Part shown: positions 1 to 8,156 of the stretch, piece by piece
Numbering within the stretch: position 1 is the first letter of the stretch
How the letters are laid out: each line of letters starts with the position of its first letter
Assembly (NCBI GenBank): GCA_034007745.1
Contig: JAVEQI010000012.1
Coordinates: 15,253-79,252, forward strand
Length of the DNA: 64,000 nt
Source of the DNA: Desulforapulum sp034007745
GTDB taxonomy: Bacteria; Desulfobacterota; Desulfobacteria; Desulfobacterales; Desulfobacteraceae
Direction of reading: 5' to 3'
The notes under the pieces: generated by a model
The model's database searches: none
What the model was told of the DNA's origin: nothing
Seen by the model: the letters and a program-made list of their open reading frames with translations, nothing else
Program-made: the position numbers and the translations under genes

Positions 1-754
1 GGAAGAACCGATCGGTGCGGTCCCTCAACCAGGCAAGGGGCTTTGCCCGCAATTCAAAATCAGCTATCCCGTTGATCTCCTCCCGGGTATAGTAAGGAAC
101 CACCCGGTTCCTGTTGTCAACCCTTGCCATGAGTCTGGGAAGGTCCTTGAAGCGATCGGAAAAGCCCCCGAGGTCAACGGTCAGCAGGTCATCGGGCACG
201 CTGAAAAGCGGATATTGATACTCCCCATCCCTGACAAGGCTTGCCTCCATGGAAGGCTCGTAATAGCCGGTAAAAAGGACCCCGTTATTCCTGTTTGCCG
301 TTGACCCGTAGACAAGATAGCGTTCCCGGATGAATCGGTTAAGGGCCTCGGTGTCCGGGTGGGTTTGAAGGAACTCAAGAAATTCCAGAACCGACCGCCG
401 GAGATGGACCACATCAAAGACATCCGGTCCAAATTGGAAGGTGCTGGAATTGGGAATCCGGTTAAAATAAACAAGACTCGCCCCAAGCGAACGTTCAAGA
501 CCCGCTTTCCCCCCCGTTTGTTCAAGGGAATCGGAGAAATCAGGATATCGGCTTTCATCCAGGAGTTCAAGGCTGGTAAATCGCGTGACCGGCGGCACAG
601 GTGGTTTTTTTCCACACCCCGCAAAAAAAACAAGGGTCATGATAAGCAGAACAGCCGAAGCAGCCCAGATAAATGGATAAACCGATCCGATTCTCTTCTG
701 TCCCGGCCCTTTTAAAGTCACAGCCACAATTCTCCTTTGCCCGGGTTTTTCCAC
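1..754 (-). CDS. mltA: MltA-like lytic murein transglycosylase lipoprotein (partial, C-terminus outside window)
   Basis: Predicted outer-membrane lipoprotein that cleaves peptidoglycan glycan strands. The reading frame on the minus strand shows a basic N-terminus, a hydrophobic segment and a lipobox ending in FFAGC. Further on come the MltA hallmarks FTGYYEP and VPYYTREEI. These motifs are seen directly; the family role is established knowledge. I chose the GTG start at 754 because AGGAGGT lies 6 bases upstream; a GTG 6 bases earlier would abut the Shine-Dalgarno. The gene follows rmuC by 38 bases and is probably the last gene of the mobA-moaE-moaC-rmuC run. The window edge removes the C-terminal part, including the region where the catalytic Asp lies in MltA, so activity cannot be judged. 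Confidence 0.85.
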   Translation of the reverse strand, partial: MEKPGQRRIVAVTLKGPGQKRIGSVYPFIWAASAVLLIMTLVFFAGCGKKPPVPPVTRFTSLELLDESRYPDFSDSLEQTGGKAGLERSLGASLVYFNRIPNSSTFQFGPDVFDVVHLRRSVLEFLEFLQTHPDTEALNRFIRERYLVYGSTANRNNGVLFTGYYEPSMEASLVRDGEYQYPLFSVPDDLLTVDLGGFSDRFKDLPRLMARVDNRNRVVPYYTREEINGIADFELRAKPLAWLRDRTDRFF

Positions 755-792
755 GGACACACCTCCTGTTATTGAATGATCAAAAAATATTT

Positions 793-1959
793 TTATTGTT
801 TCTCCCCGGAATCCATTGTTCGAGTTGTCCCGGCAACCTTGGGAATGTCCGGGATATTTCGATCTTCAGCAATACCAAGATCGGAGAGTTTCCTTGCAGA
901 GACCATCACCCGCCGTTCCATGGACCCCACGGTTTTATTGTAGGTTGAGGCGGCCCGTTCAATGTCTTTACCCAGGAGATTCATGGTCTCGGCCATGGAG
1001 GATATCCGCTGGAAAAGCTCACTGCCGAGCCGGGTGATCTCCTTTGCATTTTCATGGCTCTTCTCCTGGCTCCACCCGTAGGAGACGGATTTCAAAAGGG
1101 AGATAAGGGTGGCTGGCGTTGCCAGGATCACCCCCCTTTGAATGGCAGCTTCAATAAGATCCGGTTTCATGGCCAAGGCTGCGCTGAAGAAATTTTCCCC
1201 CGGTATAAAGAGTACTACAAACTCGGGCGTGGGTGTAAACTGACGCCAGTACTCCTTGGCAGAAAGGGCGTTGATATGGGCCTGGACCTGGCGGGCATGG
1301 TTGATCATCCCTGCCCTGCGCTCCTCTTTTGTGGTGGCTTCAAGGGCGTCAAGATAGGCGGCCAGGGGAACCTTGGAATCCACCACAATGTTTCTATCCC
1401 CTGGAAGATGAACCACCATATCGGGTCTTAAGGCACCCTTGCCCGATCCTTGCTGGGGCTGCTCGGTAAAATCGCACCGGTCGACCATGCCGGCCATTTC
1501 AGCCACTCTTCTGAGGGTAATCTCCCCCCACCTGCCCCTTACGTGGGGAAGGCGCAGGGATTTAACAAGGTTTCCCGTCTCCCGCTCAAGGTTCTGCTGG
1601 GTTGTTGCCATTTCAACGAGCTGGGCCGTAAGCGAACCAAAGGCCCTTTCCCTTTCAAGCTCCATCTGACCGAGGCGGTTTTCATACCGGTCAAGGGCTT
1701 GGCGCACGGGATCCACGCTGCGTATGATCTCGTCGCCCTTGATGTCCATCTCTTTTCTGGCCTCTTTAACATACCCTACAAAATAGCGGTCTGCAAGATC
1801 AAGGAAATGGCTGGAGTTAGCCTGAAGTGCCTGGGCTGAAATACTCGCAAGGCGCTGGGTCACCATGGAGAATCCAAGCCTCTGTAAAATCATACATACC
1901 AGGACTCCCACAATAAAACCGCCGCCGAGAAAGATCAAATTCTCATGGGTGATCATCAT
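793..1959 (-). CDS. rmuC: RmuC-domain DNA recombination protein
   Basis: RmuC-family protein of about 388 residues. It has an N-terminal transmembrane helix (roughly residues 6-26), a coiled-coil stretch (about 60-130), then the RmuC nuclease-like core with the signature LPHVRGRWGEITLRR, the DMVVHLPG segment, and VDSKVPLAAY. RmuC limits inversions and recombination at short inverted repeats in E. coli; the biochemical role remains poorly defined. Two adjacent ATGs (1959, 1956) are possible starts, both overlapping the end of moaC by about 15 bases; a TTG further upstream (1974) is less likely. The overlap suggests translational coupling with the molybdenum-cofactor genes, although no functional link between these activities is known. 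Confidence 0.88.
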   Translation of the reverse strand: MMITHENLIFLGGGFIVGVLVCMILQRLGFSMVTQRLASISAQALQANSSHFLDLADRYFVGYVKEARKEMDIKGDEIIRSVDPVRQALDRYENRLGQMELERERAFGSLTAQLVEMATTQQNLERETGNLVKSLRLPHVRGRWGEITLRRVAEMAGMVDRCDFTEQPQQGSGKGALRPDMVVHLPGDRNIVVDSKVPLAAYLDALEATTKEERRAGMINHARQVQAHINALSAKEYWRQFTPTPEFVVLFIPGENFFSAALAMKPDLIEAAIQRGVILATPATLISLLKSVSYGWSQEKSHENAKEITRLGSELFQRISSMAETMNLLGKDIERAASTYNKTVGSMERRVMVSARKLSDLGIAEDRNIPDIPKVAGTTRTMDSGEKQ

Positions 1960-2437
1960 ACCGATTTGCCACAAAAGTGCCGCTTTTGCCCCCTGTCTTG
2001 AGCTTGAGGTGAATGTCGGAGATGGTCATGCCCTTGTCGTAGGATTTACACATGTCATAGATTGTCAGGGCGGCAACGGACACTGCGGTCAGAGCCTCCA
2101 TCTCCACCCCGGTCCTTCCGGCAAGGGAAGCCTCAGCCTCTATTTCGATGCCGCCGTGTTCAGGGTCAGGCGAAAAGTCCACCCGCACATGGGTAAGGTT
2201 GAGGGGGTGGCACATGGGGATGAGATCCGCCGTTTTTTTGGCGGCCATGACCCCGGCTATTCTTGCCGCCTCGAGCACGTTTCCCTTTTTCACGTTTTGG
2301 CCGAATATTCGATCCAGGGTGTCTGCGGTCATGTCGATCCTGCCCCTTGCAACGGCAACCCTGTGCGTCACATCCTTTGCCGCCACATCAACCATCCTGA
2401 CCCTGCCCTGGTCATCCAAATGGGTAAATTCCGTCAT
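1943..2437 (-). CDS. moaC: Cyclic pyranopterin monophosphate synthase MoaC
   Basis: Catalyses, with MoaA, formation of cyclic pyranopterin monophosphate from GTP, the first step of molybdenum-cofactor synthesis in the cytoplasm. The 164-residue protein is normal in length for MoaC. Conserved stretches are KKTADLIPMCHPL, GVEMEALTAVSVAALT-IYDMCK and the C-terminal LKTGGKSGTF. Its ATG shares one base with the stop of moaE (TAATG), so the two are very likely co-translated. No moaA is present in the window, so that partner must be encoded elsewhere. Confidence 0.96.
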   Translation of the reverse strand: MTEFTHLDDQGRVRMVDVAAKDVTHRVAVARGRIDMTADTLDRIFGQNVKKGNVLEAARIAGVMAAKKTADLIPMCHPLNLTHVRVDFSPDPEHGGIEIEAEASLAGRTGVEMEALTAVSVAALTIYDMCKSYDKGMTISDIHLKLKTGGKSGTFVANRYDDHP

Positions 2438-2811
2438 TAATTTTCCTCTGGATCCTTAAAGAACTGCTGTTTGGTCGTGATCTTTGTCTTGACCTGTTCA
2501 AGGGTGTCAGTCAGGGTTTCGATCACCCGCTCTCTAATGTCACCTGCCACAACTATGGCCATGACATCCTGGCCCACGGCAAGGTCCTGGTCAGCTCGAA
2601 TCTCGACCAGCACCTCGACAATTCCGGGGCGCTTTTTTTGTTCTTTTATAAGGCGATCAAGCCCCTCCTGATCAACGCTGACCCTTAATCCCGTAACCTC
2701 CCGGCCCTCACGGGTGGTCGATCGAACCACCCCATTGTGGGAGAGGATCATGCCCACCTTGGGGTAGTCGGGCAGGGATTTTACCTGCTCAATCATTCTA
2801 TTGATGTCCAT
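2437..2811 (-). CDS. moaE: MoaE-like molybdopterin synthase catalytic subunit (divergent)
   Basis: About 124 residues resembling MoaE, which converts cyclic pyranopterin monophosphate to molybdopterin using thiocarboxylated MoaD. Recognisable parts are GMILSHNGVVRSTTR near the N-terminus, the LAVGQDVMAIVVAG strand region and the C-terminal EQVKTKITTKQQFF. The two lysines in that last segment could correspond to the two active-site lysines of MoaE. The usual HR-G motif and the WK-E ending are not present, so this is a divergent member and the assignment leans on context between mobA and moaC. The ATG at 2811 has a GGAAGA ribosome binding site and overlaps the end of mobA by 14 bases. Confidence 0.75.
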   Translation of the reverse strand: MDINRMIEQVKSLPDYPKVGMILSHNGVVRSTTREGREVTGLRVSVDQEGLDRLIKEQKKRPGIVEVLVEIRADQDLAVGQDVMAIVVAGDIRERVIETLTDTLEQVKTKITTKQQFFKDPEEN

Positions 2812-3421
2812 CAAATTCTTCCTTTGTTGCGGCAATGGCCCTTGCCCTTTCAAGGTCTTCGGGCGTGTTTATGTTAAAAAACGAATTGATTTCAGGATCA
2901 ACTGCCTGGATCTTGTTCATGGTAATTTTTCTGACCCTGCGCTGTTTAAAAAAACGATTGATCTTAAAAATATTATCTTCAAGATTTTTTTCGATCAGCG
3001 GCAGGCAATGCTTTGAATACATTGCGCACAGGGGCTCTAGACCGGCATCGGTCTCGGGAATCACGACGTCTATTCCAGGACCTGCCTGGGACAAGATGTA
3101 CTCGGCCAGGCGCCTTTCAAGAAAGGGAGTATCGCAGGCCGAGACAAAGACCCATGGGGTTGATGCATAATACAGTGCTGCATGAATTCCGGCAAGGGGA
3201 CACCTGCTGGGATAGATATCCGACACAATGGTGCCGTCCCAATCCCCAAAGGCGGCAGGATCATTTGTCACAATGATCACCCGGTCAAACAGGTCTGTAA
3301 ACAGGGAATGGATCACCTCCATGATCATGCGCCCCCTGATTTCCCGAAAGGTTTTTTTTATTCCCGGGAGCCTCGTGTTCTTCCCCCCGGCCAGGATAAC
3401 CCCTGTACAATCATAGTTCAT
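2798..3421 (-). CDS. mobA: Molybdenum cofactor guanylyltransferase MobA
   Basis: Transfers GMP from GTP to molybdopterin to make the MGD form of the cofactor used by DMSO-reductase-family enzymes such as formate dehydrogenases. The 207-residue protein begins with the nucleotidyltransferase signature GVILAGGKNTRLPG followed by the KTF lysine, has the metal-binding segment VSACDTPF, and ends with NINTPEDLERA. It is the first gene of the leftward cofactor operon, divergent from pyrR across about 190 bases. An alternative would be another NTP-transferase of the same fold, but the neighbours make MobA the best reading. Confidence 0.92.
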   Translation of the reverse strand: MNYDCTGVILAGGKNTRLPGIKKTFREIRGRMIMEVIHSLFTDLFDRVIIVTNDPAAFGDWDGTIVSDIYPSRCPLAGIHAALYYASTPWVFVSACDTPFLERRLAEYILSQAGPGIDVVIPETDAGLEPLCAMYSKHCLPLIEKNLEDNIFKINRFFKQRRVRKITMNKIQAVDPEINSFFNINTPEDLERARAIAATKEEFDGHQ

Positions 3422-3615
3422 GGCAACTGTTCCAATCAGTGAGGTTAATCTATTGCTCTATAAAAAAAAAGATGATAACAGTTTACCGATAAATTTAAAA
3501 TCAAAATCCGGCACAGAACATACAGCTGAAGATCAGGAGGCTTGATCAGGGCAGAAACTAGGCTGGAACAAAGACTGAAAACCAGAGTACAAGAACAGCA
3601 CACCAGGGGTGAAGC

Positions 3616-4155
3616 ATGGAAAAACAACGAACTATTCTTAATGCCCAGGACATGGAAAGGGTCATCACCCGAATGGCCTATGAGATCATCGAGACCCACA
3701 GAGGGGTATCAGACCTGGCCCTGGCCGGAATAATGACCCGGGGTGACTTTCTTGCCCAGAGGCTCCAGGAAAAGATCTTCAATATAGAGGGAATCAAGGT
3801 GCCGGTCGGAGCCATGGACATCAACCTCTACCGGGACGACTGGACCCAGATAAGCCACTACCCAATAGTAAGGGCCTCAAAAATTGGTTTTTCCGTTGAG
3901 AATCAAAACATCATCCTCGTGGACGATGTGCTGTTTACGGGCCGAACCATACGGGCCGCCATGGACGCCATCATGGATTTCGGCAGACCTGCAAGGATAG
4001 AACTTGCCGTGCTGGTGGACCGGGGGCACAGGGAGCTTCCCCTCCAGGCCGATTATTGCGGCACCATCGTTGCAACTCTTCACTCGGACAGGGTCAACGT
4101 CTGTCTCAAGGAGTATGACGGCAGGGATGGTGTGTTTCTAGAGCAGGAGTCATAA
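3616..4155 (+). CDS. pyrR: PyrR-type uracil phosphoribosyltransferase / pyrimidine operon regulator
   Basis: Bifunctional PyrR homologue of 179 residues. The PRPP-binding motif is clear as IILVDDVLFTGRTIRAA (about residues 98-114), preceded by the PyrR-typical substrate region with MDINLYRDD and followed by LVDRGHRELP. In Firmicutes PyrR binds pyr mRNA and also has weak uracil phosphoribosyltransferase activity; in proteobacteria the regulatory role is uncertain. I saw no attenuator-like anti-terminator in the short leader. It is followed after one base by moaB, an odd pairing of pyrimidine and molybdenum-cofactor functions. Confidence 0.93.
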   Translation: MEKQRTILNAQDMERVITRMAYEIIETHRGVSDLALAGIMTRGDFLAQRLQEKIFNIEGIKVPVGAMDINLYRDDWTQISHYPIVRASKIGFSVENQNIILVDDVLFTGRTIRAAMDAIMDFGRPARIELAVLVDRGHRELPLQADYCGTIVATLHSDRVNVCLKEYDGRDGVFLEQES

Positions 4156-4156
4156 A

Positions 4157-4666
4157 ATGGGGATTTTGGAGCACAAACAAAAAACAACCGGCAAACTTAG
4201 GGTGGCGATCATCTCAGTATCCACCACAAGAAAACTCAGCGAGGACAAAAGCGGGGCCTGGATAAAGAAGCAGGCAAAGGCTGAGGGCCATGAGGTTGTT
4301 GTCCACCACGTGGTCACCGACGAGATCACGGCAATAAGGGAAATGATCGATCATGTTGTCACCCAGATCGCCCCCAACGCCATTCTTGTAACCGGAGGAA
4401 CAGGCGTAAGTCCAAGGGATGTAACCATCGAGGCTGTTGCCCCCCTTTTCACCAAAGAGCTCACGGCCTTTGCCACTCTGTTTACCATGCTCAGCTTTGA
4501 AGAGATCGATTCTGCGGCCCTGCTATCAAGGGCCAGGGCGGGCATAGTCAATTCGGTGATCGTCTTTTGCATGCCCGGCAGCTTAAAGGCGTGCAAGCTT
4601 GCCTGCAACCAGCTGATATTCCCGGAATTAGGGCACATTGTCACCCACGTGTCCGAGACACCGTGA
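4157..4666 (+). CDS. moaB: Molybdenum cofactor biosynthesis protein MoaB/Mog family
   Basis: MoaB/MogA-fold protein of 169 residues, expected to adenylylate molybdopterin or bind it before molybdate insertion. Visible motifs are AIISVSTTRK at the start of the fold, ILVTGGTGVSPRDVTIEAV (the molybdopterin-binding loop) and VFCMPGSLKACKLA near the C-terminus. Its ATG comes one base after the pyrR stop, with AGGAG inside the pyrR end, so it should be co-translated. Together with mobA, moaE and moaC across the divergent junction it makes this region a cofactor cluster. Whether it acts as MoaB or as Mog cannot be decided from sequence alone. Confidence 0.92.
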   Translation: MGILEHKQKTTGKLRVAIISVSTTRKLSEDKSGAWIKKQAKAEGHEVVVHHVVTDEITAIREMIDHVVTQIAPNAILVTGGTGVSPRDVTIEAVAPLFTKELTAFATLFTMLSFEEIDSAALLSRARAGIVNSVIVFCMPGSLKACKLACNQLIFPELGHIVTHVSETP

Positions 4667-4745
4667 CCTGGGGCCCATAAAATAAGCCGAGGCCATTCAT
4701 TCTAGGGGAGATCCCTTGCGGTCGCCCTTTTGTGGCTCGATAGGC

Positions 4746-4800
4746 GTTAGCTGCTAGCCGTTAGCGATTAGCTGTTAGCTAAAAGCTGTTTCTTATAAAA
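4746..4800 (+). repeat. 55-bp GTTAGCT-rich repeat, copy 1
   Basis: Built from repeated TTAGC/GCTAA words and ending in CTGTTTCTTATAAAA. An element of identical length and the same end sits at 40226-40280. Both lie immediately upstream of a ribosome binding site, here that of the gene at 4818. Confidence 0.7.
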
Positions 4801-4817
4801 ACCCACAAAGGAGAATC

Positions 4818-5219
4818 ATGCAGGAACTAAACGCTTTTCTTGACAACTGGAAGGATAACGACACAAAAACCAAACAGGCCTTTTTGGAAATTAAAGACCA
4901 TATCATGGCAATGGAAGGTGTAACCGTTGAATTCATAGCAAGACCGGGGGTGAGCTACTCCCTTCGTCCCTGCCACAAAAACCAGACGGACCGCACCCTT
5001 TTTGCCATGGCCGACGTGATCGATGATGATCCTTCCGAACGCTGGCTCTCGGTCTGTTTTTATGGTGACATGGTCACCGATCCCGACGAGGTGGGAGATC
5101 TCATCCCGGAGGGGCTTCTGGGGGACGATGGATACTGCTTTGACCTTGACGAATATGACAAAGACTCGGTCAACTACATCAAAGAGCGCCTCAACGACGC
5201 CTACAGGGCCGCAAAGTAA
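4818..5219 (+). CDS. Conserved hypothetical protein, acidic, 133 aa
   Basis: I do not recognise this family. The protein is soluble and acidic, without a signal peptide or membrane segment. It has an N-terminal helical part (about residues 1-40), a central segment VTVEFIARPGVSYSLRPCH with a possible ligand-binding look, and an Asp/Glu-rich C-terminal half containing DVIDDDPSERWLS and CFDLDEYDKDS. The start is supported by AAAGGAG 6-7 bases before the ATG. A GTTAGCT-type repeat lies just upstream and a hairpin lies just downstream, so it is probably transcribed alone. Clean coding character and the good ribosome binding site argue that it is real. Confidence 0.75.
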   Translation: MQELNAFLDNWKDNDTKTKQAFLEIKDHIMAMEGVTVEFIARPGVSYSLRPCHKNQTDRTLFAMADVIDDDPSERWLSVCFYGDMVTDPDEVGDLIPEGLLGDDGYCFDLDEYDKDSVNYIKERLNDAYRAAK

Positions 5220-5259
5220 TCTGCGGCCCTAAAGCTAAAGCCTTCTGATTATTCAGAGT

Positions 5260-5306
5260 CCGGTCTGAAATTCAGGCAACGGACTGGACCTGGCTGATCA
5301 GACCGG
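5260..5306. terminator. Hairpin between convergent genes
   Basis: Arms CCGGTCTGA (5260-5268) and TCAGACCGG (5298-5306) are exactly complementary, with further pairing inside. It lies between the ends of the convergent genes at 4818 and 5409. There is no U-tract, so it may be a bidirectional end structure rather than a classical terminator. Confidence 0.45.
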
Positions 5307-5352
5307 CGAATATAAATTATTGTCCTGGCCGAGCATCCCCATGTTTTTCTGA

Positions 5353-5375
5353 TTCAGCAAGGGGATACCGGCTGT
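5353..5375. repeat. Fragment of the 182-bp hairpin element
   Basis: TTCAGCAAGGGGATACC and the following bases match the right arm of the element at 52752-52933 with one mismatch over 23 positions. It looks like a half-copy left in the intergenic space. Confidence 0.6.
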
Positions 5376-5408
5376 CTTCTATGGGTAAACCCAAAGTCAT
5401 AATAGCTG

Positions 5409-6479
5409 CTAGACCTTGAACCTTATGTTCAAAATGTCGCCGTCGACCACGGGATAATCCTTGCCCTGGACGTAAAGTTTACCCGCCTTTTTAAGAGCCT
5501 CCTCAGACCCCAGTTCCATGAGATCGTCGTACTTGATAACCTCGGCCCGGATGAATCCGCGCTCAAGGTCCGAATGAATCACACCCGCAGCCCGGGGAGC
5601 CTTTGAACCTTTGCGCACAAGCCACTGCCTCACCTCATCCTGGCCGACGGTGAAAAACGATATCAGGCCCAGGGCTTTTAGGCAGAGCCGTGTCAACCCT
5701 CCAAGAGCGGTCTCTTCAATCCCTAGGTCTTCAAGAAAGGCAGCCTTTTCATCATCGCTGTCAAGCAGGGCAATCTCGGATTCAACCTTTGCCGAAACAA
5801 TCATGGCCTCCATGCTCTGGGATGCGCAAAGATCCTTAAACCGATCCAGCAGAGAATCCTGGCCAAGATCATCCTCACCCACATTAACCACAAGGATCAT
5901 CTGCTTGCGGGTTATGAAGGGATAGCTTCTGATCAGGGCCTCATCGTCCGGGGAAATTTCCATGAGGCGCAGGGGTTTTTCTTCGTCCAGGTGGCTGAGC
6001 ATCCTCTCCATCAGGGCAAGTTCCTTTACCTGGTCCTCGTCCTTAATTTTTTTGATCATCTCCCGGATACGTTCGATCCTCTTTTCAACAAAGAGCTGAT
6101 CGTGGAGAAGAAGCTCCTGATTCACCGTTTCAGCATCCCTCAGGGGGTCCACCGAACCCTCGCCATGGTAGACAGCCTCGTCCTCAAACGCCCTGACCAC
6201 ATGGCAAATGGCGTCCATGTCCATAATGTCCCGGAACAGATCGCCCTTTGCAATGGTCTCCTTTTCGATCCTTGGAAGCAGCACAAGGTCCACCCTTGCC
6301 CTGGCCTCCTTTTTAGGCGCGTACATGGCAACCAGGCGGTCGAATCGCAGGTCAAGGATTTCCGCCGTGCCCGGCACGGGCTTTGGCGGACCTGACCGCT
6401 CTTTTACCTCACTGCCCGTAAGAATCTGAAACAGGGTCTTTTTTCCTGTCTGGGCAAGTCCGATCACTCCTACCTTCAT
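5409..6479 (-). CDS. YchF-like (DUF933/TGS) protein with degenerate GTPase motifs
   Basis: 356 residues with the overall plan of the Obg-like ATPase YchF: N-terminal P-loop domain, central helical insertion (about 125-165) and C-terminal TGS/DUF933 domain. The C-terminal domain is very typical, with LISFFTVGQDEVRQW, KAPRAAGVIHSDLERGFIRA and a KDYPVVDGDIL end. The nucleotide-binding motifs are altered: G1 reads GLAQTGKKT, where GLPNVGKST is usual, so the Mg-binding Ser/Thr is Lys, and no DxxG G3 motif is visible. It is therefore a paralogue that may bind nucleotide poorly or not hydrolyse it. The gene stands alone on the minus strand, with a 500-base upstream region. Confidence 0.85.
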   Translation of the reverse strand: MKVGVIGLAQTGKKTLFQILTGSEVKERSGPPKPVPGTAEILDLRFDRLVAMYAPKKEARARVDLVLLPRIEKETIAKGDLFRDIMDMDAICHVVRAFEDEAVYHGEGSVDPLRDAETVNQELLLHDQLFVEKRIERIREMIKKIKDEDQVKELALMERMLSHLDEEKPLRLMEISPDDEALIRSYPFITRKQMILVVNVGEDDLGQDSLLDRFKDLCASQSMEAMIVSAKVESEIALLDSDDEKAAFLEDLGIEETALGGLTRLCLKALGLISFFTVGQDEVRQWLVRKGSKAPRAAGVIHSDLERGFIRAEVIKYDDLMELGSEEALKKAGKLYVQGKDYPVVDGDILNIRFKV

Positions 6480-6563
6480 ATTGATTTATCCTTTTTTTGA
6501 TTTTTATATGAAACTCCCGTCGAAACGTCACTATAGAAGTCTCGATTTTAGAGCCCTCTTTGG

Positions 6564-6720
6564 TTACCCTGACCGGAACATGGTGAACCAAAGGGTTTAG
6601 GATTTTTGCCCTTTCAGGCGTTAAGAAGCGCAGGCTGTTTGAGGACTTTAGCCCGCAGTTCCTGCGCTTTAGACTGGAAGGGCAAAAATCCTCCCGACGT
6701 TTACCGTCCGGTCAGGGTAA
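6564..6720. repeat. 157-bp long inverted-repeat (hairpin) element
   Basis: Three nested perfect arms can be read: TTACCCTGACCGGA (6564-6577) with TCCGGTCAGGGTAA (6707-6720), AGGATTTTTGCCCTT (6599-6613) with its complement (6678-6692), and AAGCGCAGG (6626-6634) with CCTGCGCTT (6661-6669). The loop is about 26 bases. It has no coding capacity and looks like a MITE or REP-type element. The rest of 6480-7040 holds no gene I can support. Confidence 0.75.
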
Positions 6721-7040
6721 ACAAAGGGTGCGGAATGGTACTATTTCCCTTCTGCTTCTTTCATGTTTGATCGTTCGTTGTGTCCGCAGGACGTATGGTT
6801 TTTTTTGGAAACAACCCTGGAAAACCTAATGCTGAGTAATAGCAACCTTCATCTCAAAGGTCAAGAAAGGTACAGACGGTGGAGGTATTCTAATTCTAAT
6901 TTTAATTTTACTTTGGAGGCGGTAGCAGATATTCTCCTGGTAAACAAGGAAAGCCGGAGTATTATTGACGAGGTAGGAGTGCAGGGACAATTCACGAATT
7001 ACCCAGGGTGTCGGCCGCGCTGTCGAAAAGGGAGAACCAC

Positions 7041-8156
7041 ATGCCACCCCATAGACTGAACCAATATTTGCTTGAGTCTAAAAACGATATAAACCATAAA
7101 CCCATAGACTGTCTTGTGATGGGCGGTGAGGCCGCAGATCTCGACTCCATGGCATCTTCCATTGCCTATGCCTGCTTTATTAATGCCGTGGAAAATGATC
7201 GGGTCGTTGTACCGATCATACCCATTGTGCGGGCTGACTTTAAACTTCGGGGTGAGGCAGTCCATGTGTTTGACAGGGCGGGTATTGATCTTAAGAATCT
7301 TATATTTCTGGATGATATTGATCTTGAAACGCTTGTAAAGAGGGCGGCTGGTCTGGTTCTGGTGGATCACAATCAATTGCCGGATCCGCTGTCCCATTTG
7401 GAGGACAAGGTTGCCATTATTCTGGATCACCACAGGGACAAGCGTCTATACCCCCACGCCGTCAAACGGATAGTAGAACCCGTGGGGTCCACAGCGACCC
7501 TTGTGGGAGAAGAATTCATCGCCCATTGCCCCAATATTATTGACAGACATTTGGCGTTGCTGTTATGGGGCACCATACTCCTGGACACGGTGAACCTCGA
7601 TCATGGAGCCGGGCGGGTCACATCCAGGGATGAACAAACAGCCTCAGTTCTCATGGGCTTCTGCCCCGTTGACCAGACAGAATATTTTGACGGGATTCAA
7701 GCAGCCAAGTTCAACACTTCCCCTCTTAGCACCTTTGATCTGCTGCGTAAGGATTATAAAGAGTTTAAATCCGGCAGAATCTCCTGGGGCATTGCCTCCA
7801 TCCTTTTGTCCCTGACCCAGTGGGGTAAAAGGGATACCGAGCTGTGCCTCGAATTTGAGGCCTGCCTTGACAGGCGCAGTCTTGACATGCTTATTTCCAT
7901 GAATGCCAGCAGATCCCCCCGGTTCAGCCGGGACCTTGCTGTTTACTCCACGACCGAAGTCCTTCATGACAATTTGATTGATTTTTTCCAGAAAAAAGGG
8001 CTTGGCCTGACACCCATCACCTTAACGAATCAAAAACCCTGCCAGCGAGGCAAAATTTCCTTTTACAAACAGGGTAATCTGGAAATATCCAGAAAAAAAC
8101 TAGCCCCACTGCTGGACGATTATTTTGGTAAGGTAATAGCAGGTCAATCAAGATAA
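7041..8156 (+). CDS. DHH-family phosphoesterase (PPX1/prune or Mn-pyrophosphatase type)
   Basis: 371-residue DHH-superfamily enzyme with a C-terminal DHHA2-like domain, as in manganese pyrophosphatases, yeast exopolyphosphatase PPX1 and prune. Metal-binding motifs visible are DLDSMASSIAYA, VLVDHNQ and ILDHHRD, in that order. Substrates in this family are pyrophosphate, short polyphosphate or cyclic and linear nucleotides; I cannot choose between them. The ATG at 7041 has GGGAG about 7 bases upstream and is preferred over one at 7008. The 3' end overlaps the end of the convergent rho-like gene by 13 bases. Bifidobacterial-type CBS insertions are absent. Confidence 0.82.
   Translation: MPPHRLNQYLLESKNDINHKPIDCLVMGGEAADLDSMASSIAYACFINAVENDRVVVPIIPIVRADFKLRGEAVHVFDRAGIDLKNLIFLDDIDLETLVKRAAGLVLVDHNQLPDPLSHLEDKVAIILDHHRDKRLYPHAVKRIVEPVGSTATLVGEEFIAHCPNIIDRHLALLLWGTILLDTVNLDHGAGRVTSRDEQTASVLMGFCPVDQTEYFDGIQAAKFNTSPLSTFDLLRKDYKEFKSGRISWGIASILLSLTQWGKRDTELCLEFEACLDRRSLDMLISMNASRSPRFSRDLAVYSTTEVLHDNLIDFFQKKGLGLTPITLTNQKPCQRGKISFYKQGNLEISRKKLAPLLDDYFGKVIAGQSR

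Noticed and set aside
1865..2440. Long plus-strand open frame opposite moaC
   Set aside because: It is antisense to a well-supported gene and has no protein features of its own; a shadow of moaC codon bias.
6763..7059. 98-codon open frame on the plus strand before the DHH gene
   Set aside because: No ribosome binding site or recognisable content; it overlaps the start of the DHH gene and the sequence is a low-complexity AT stretch.
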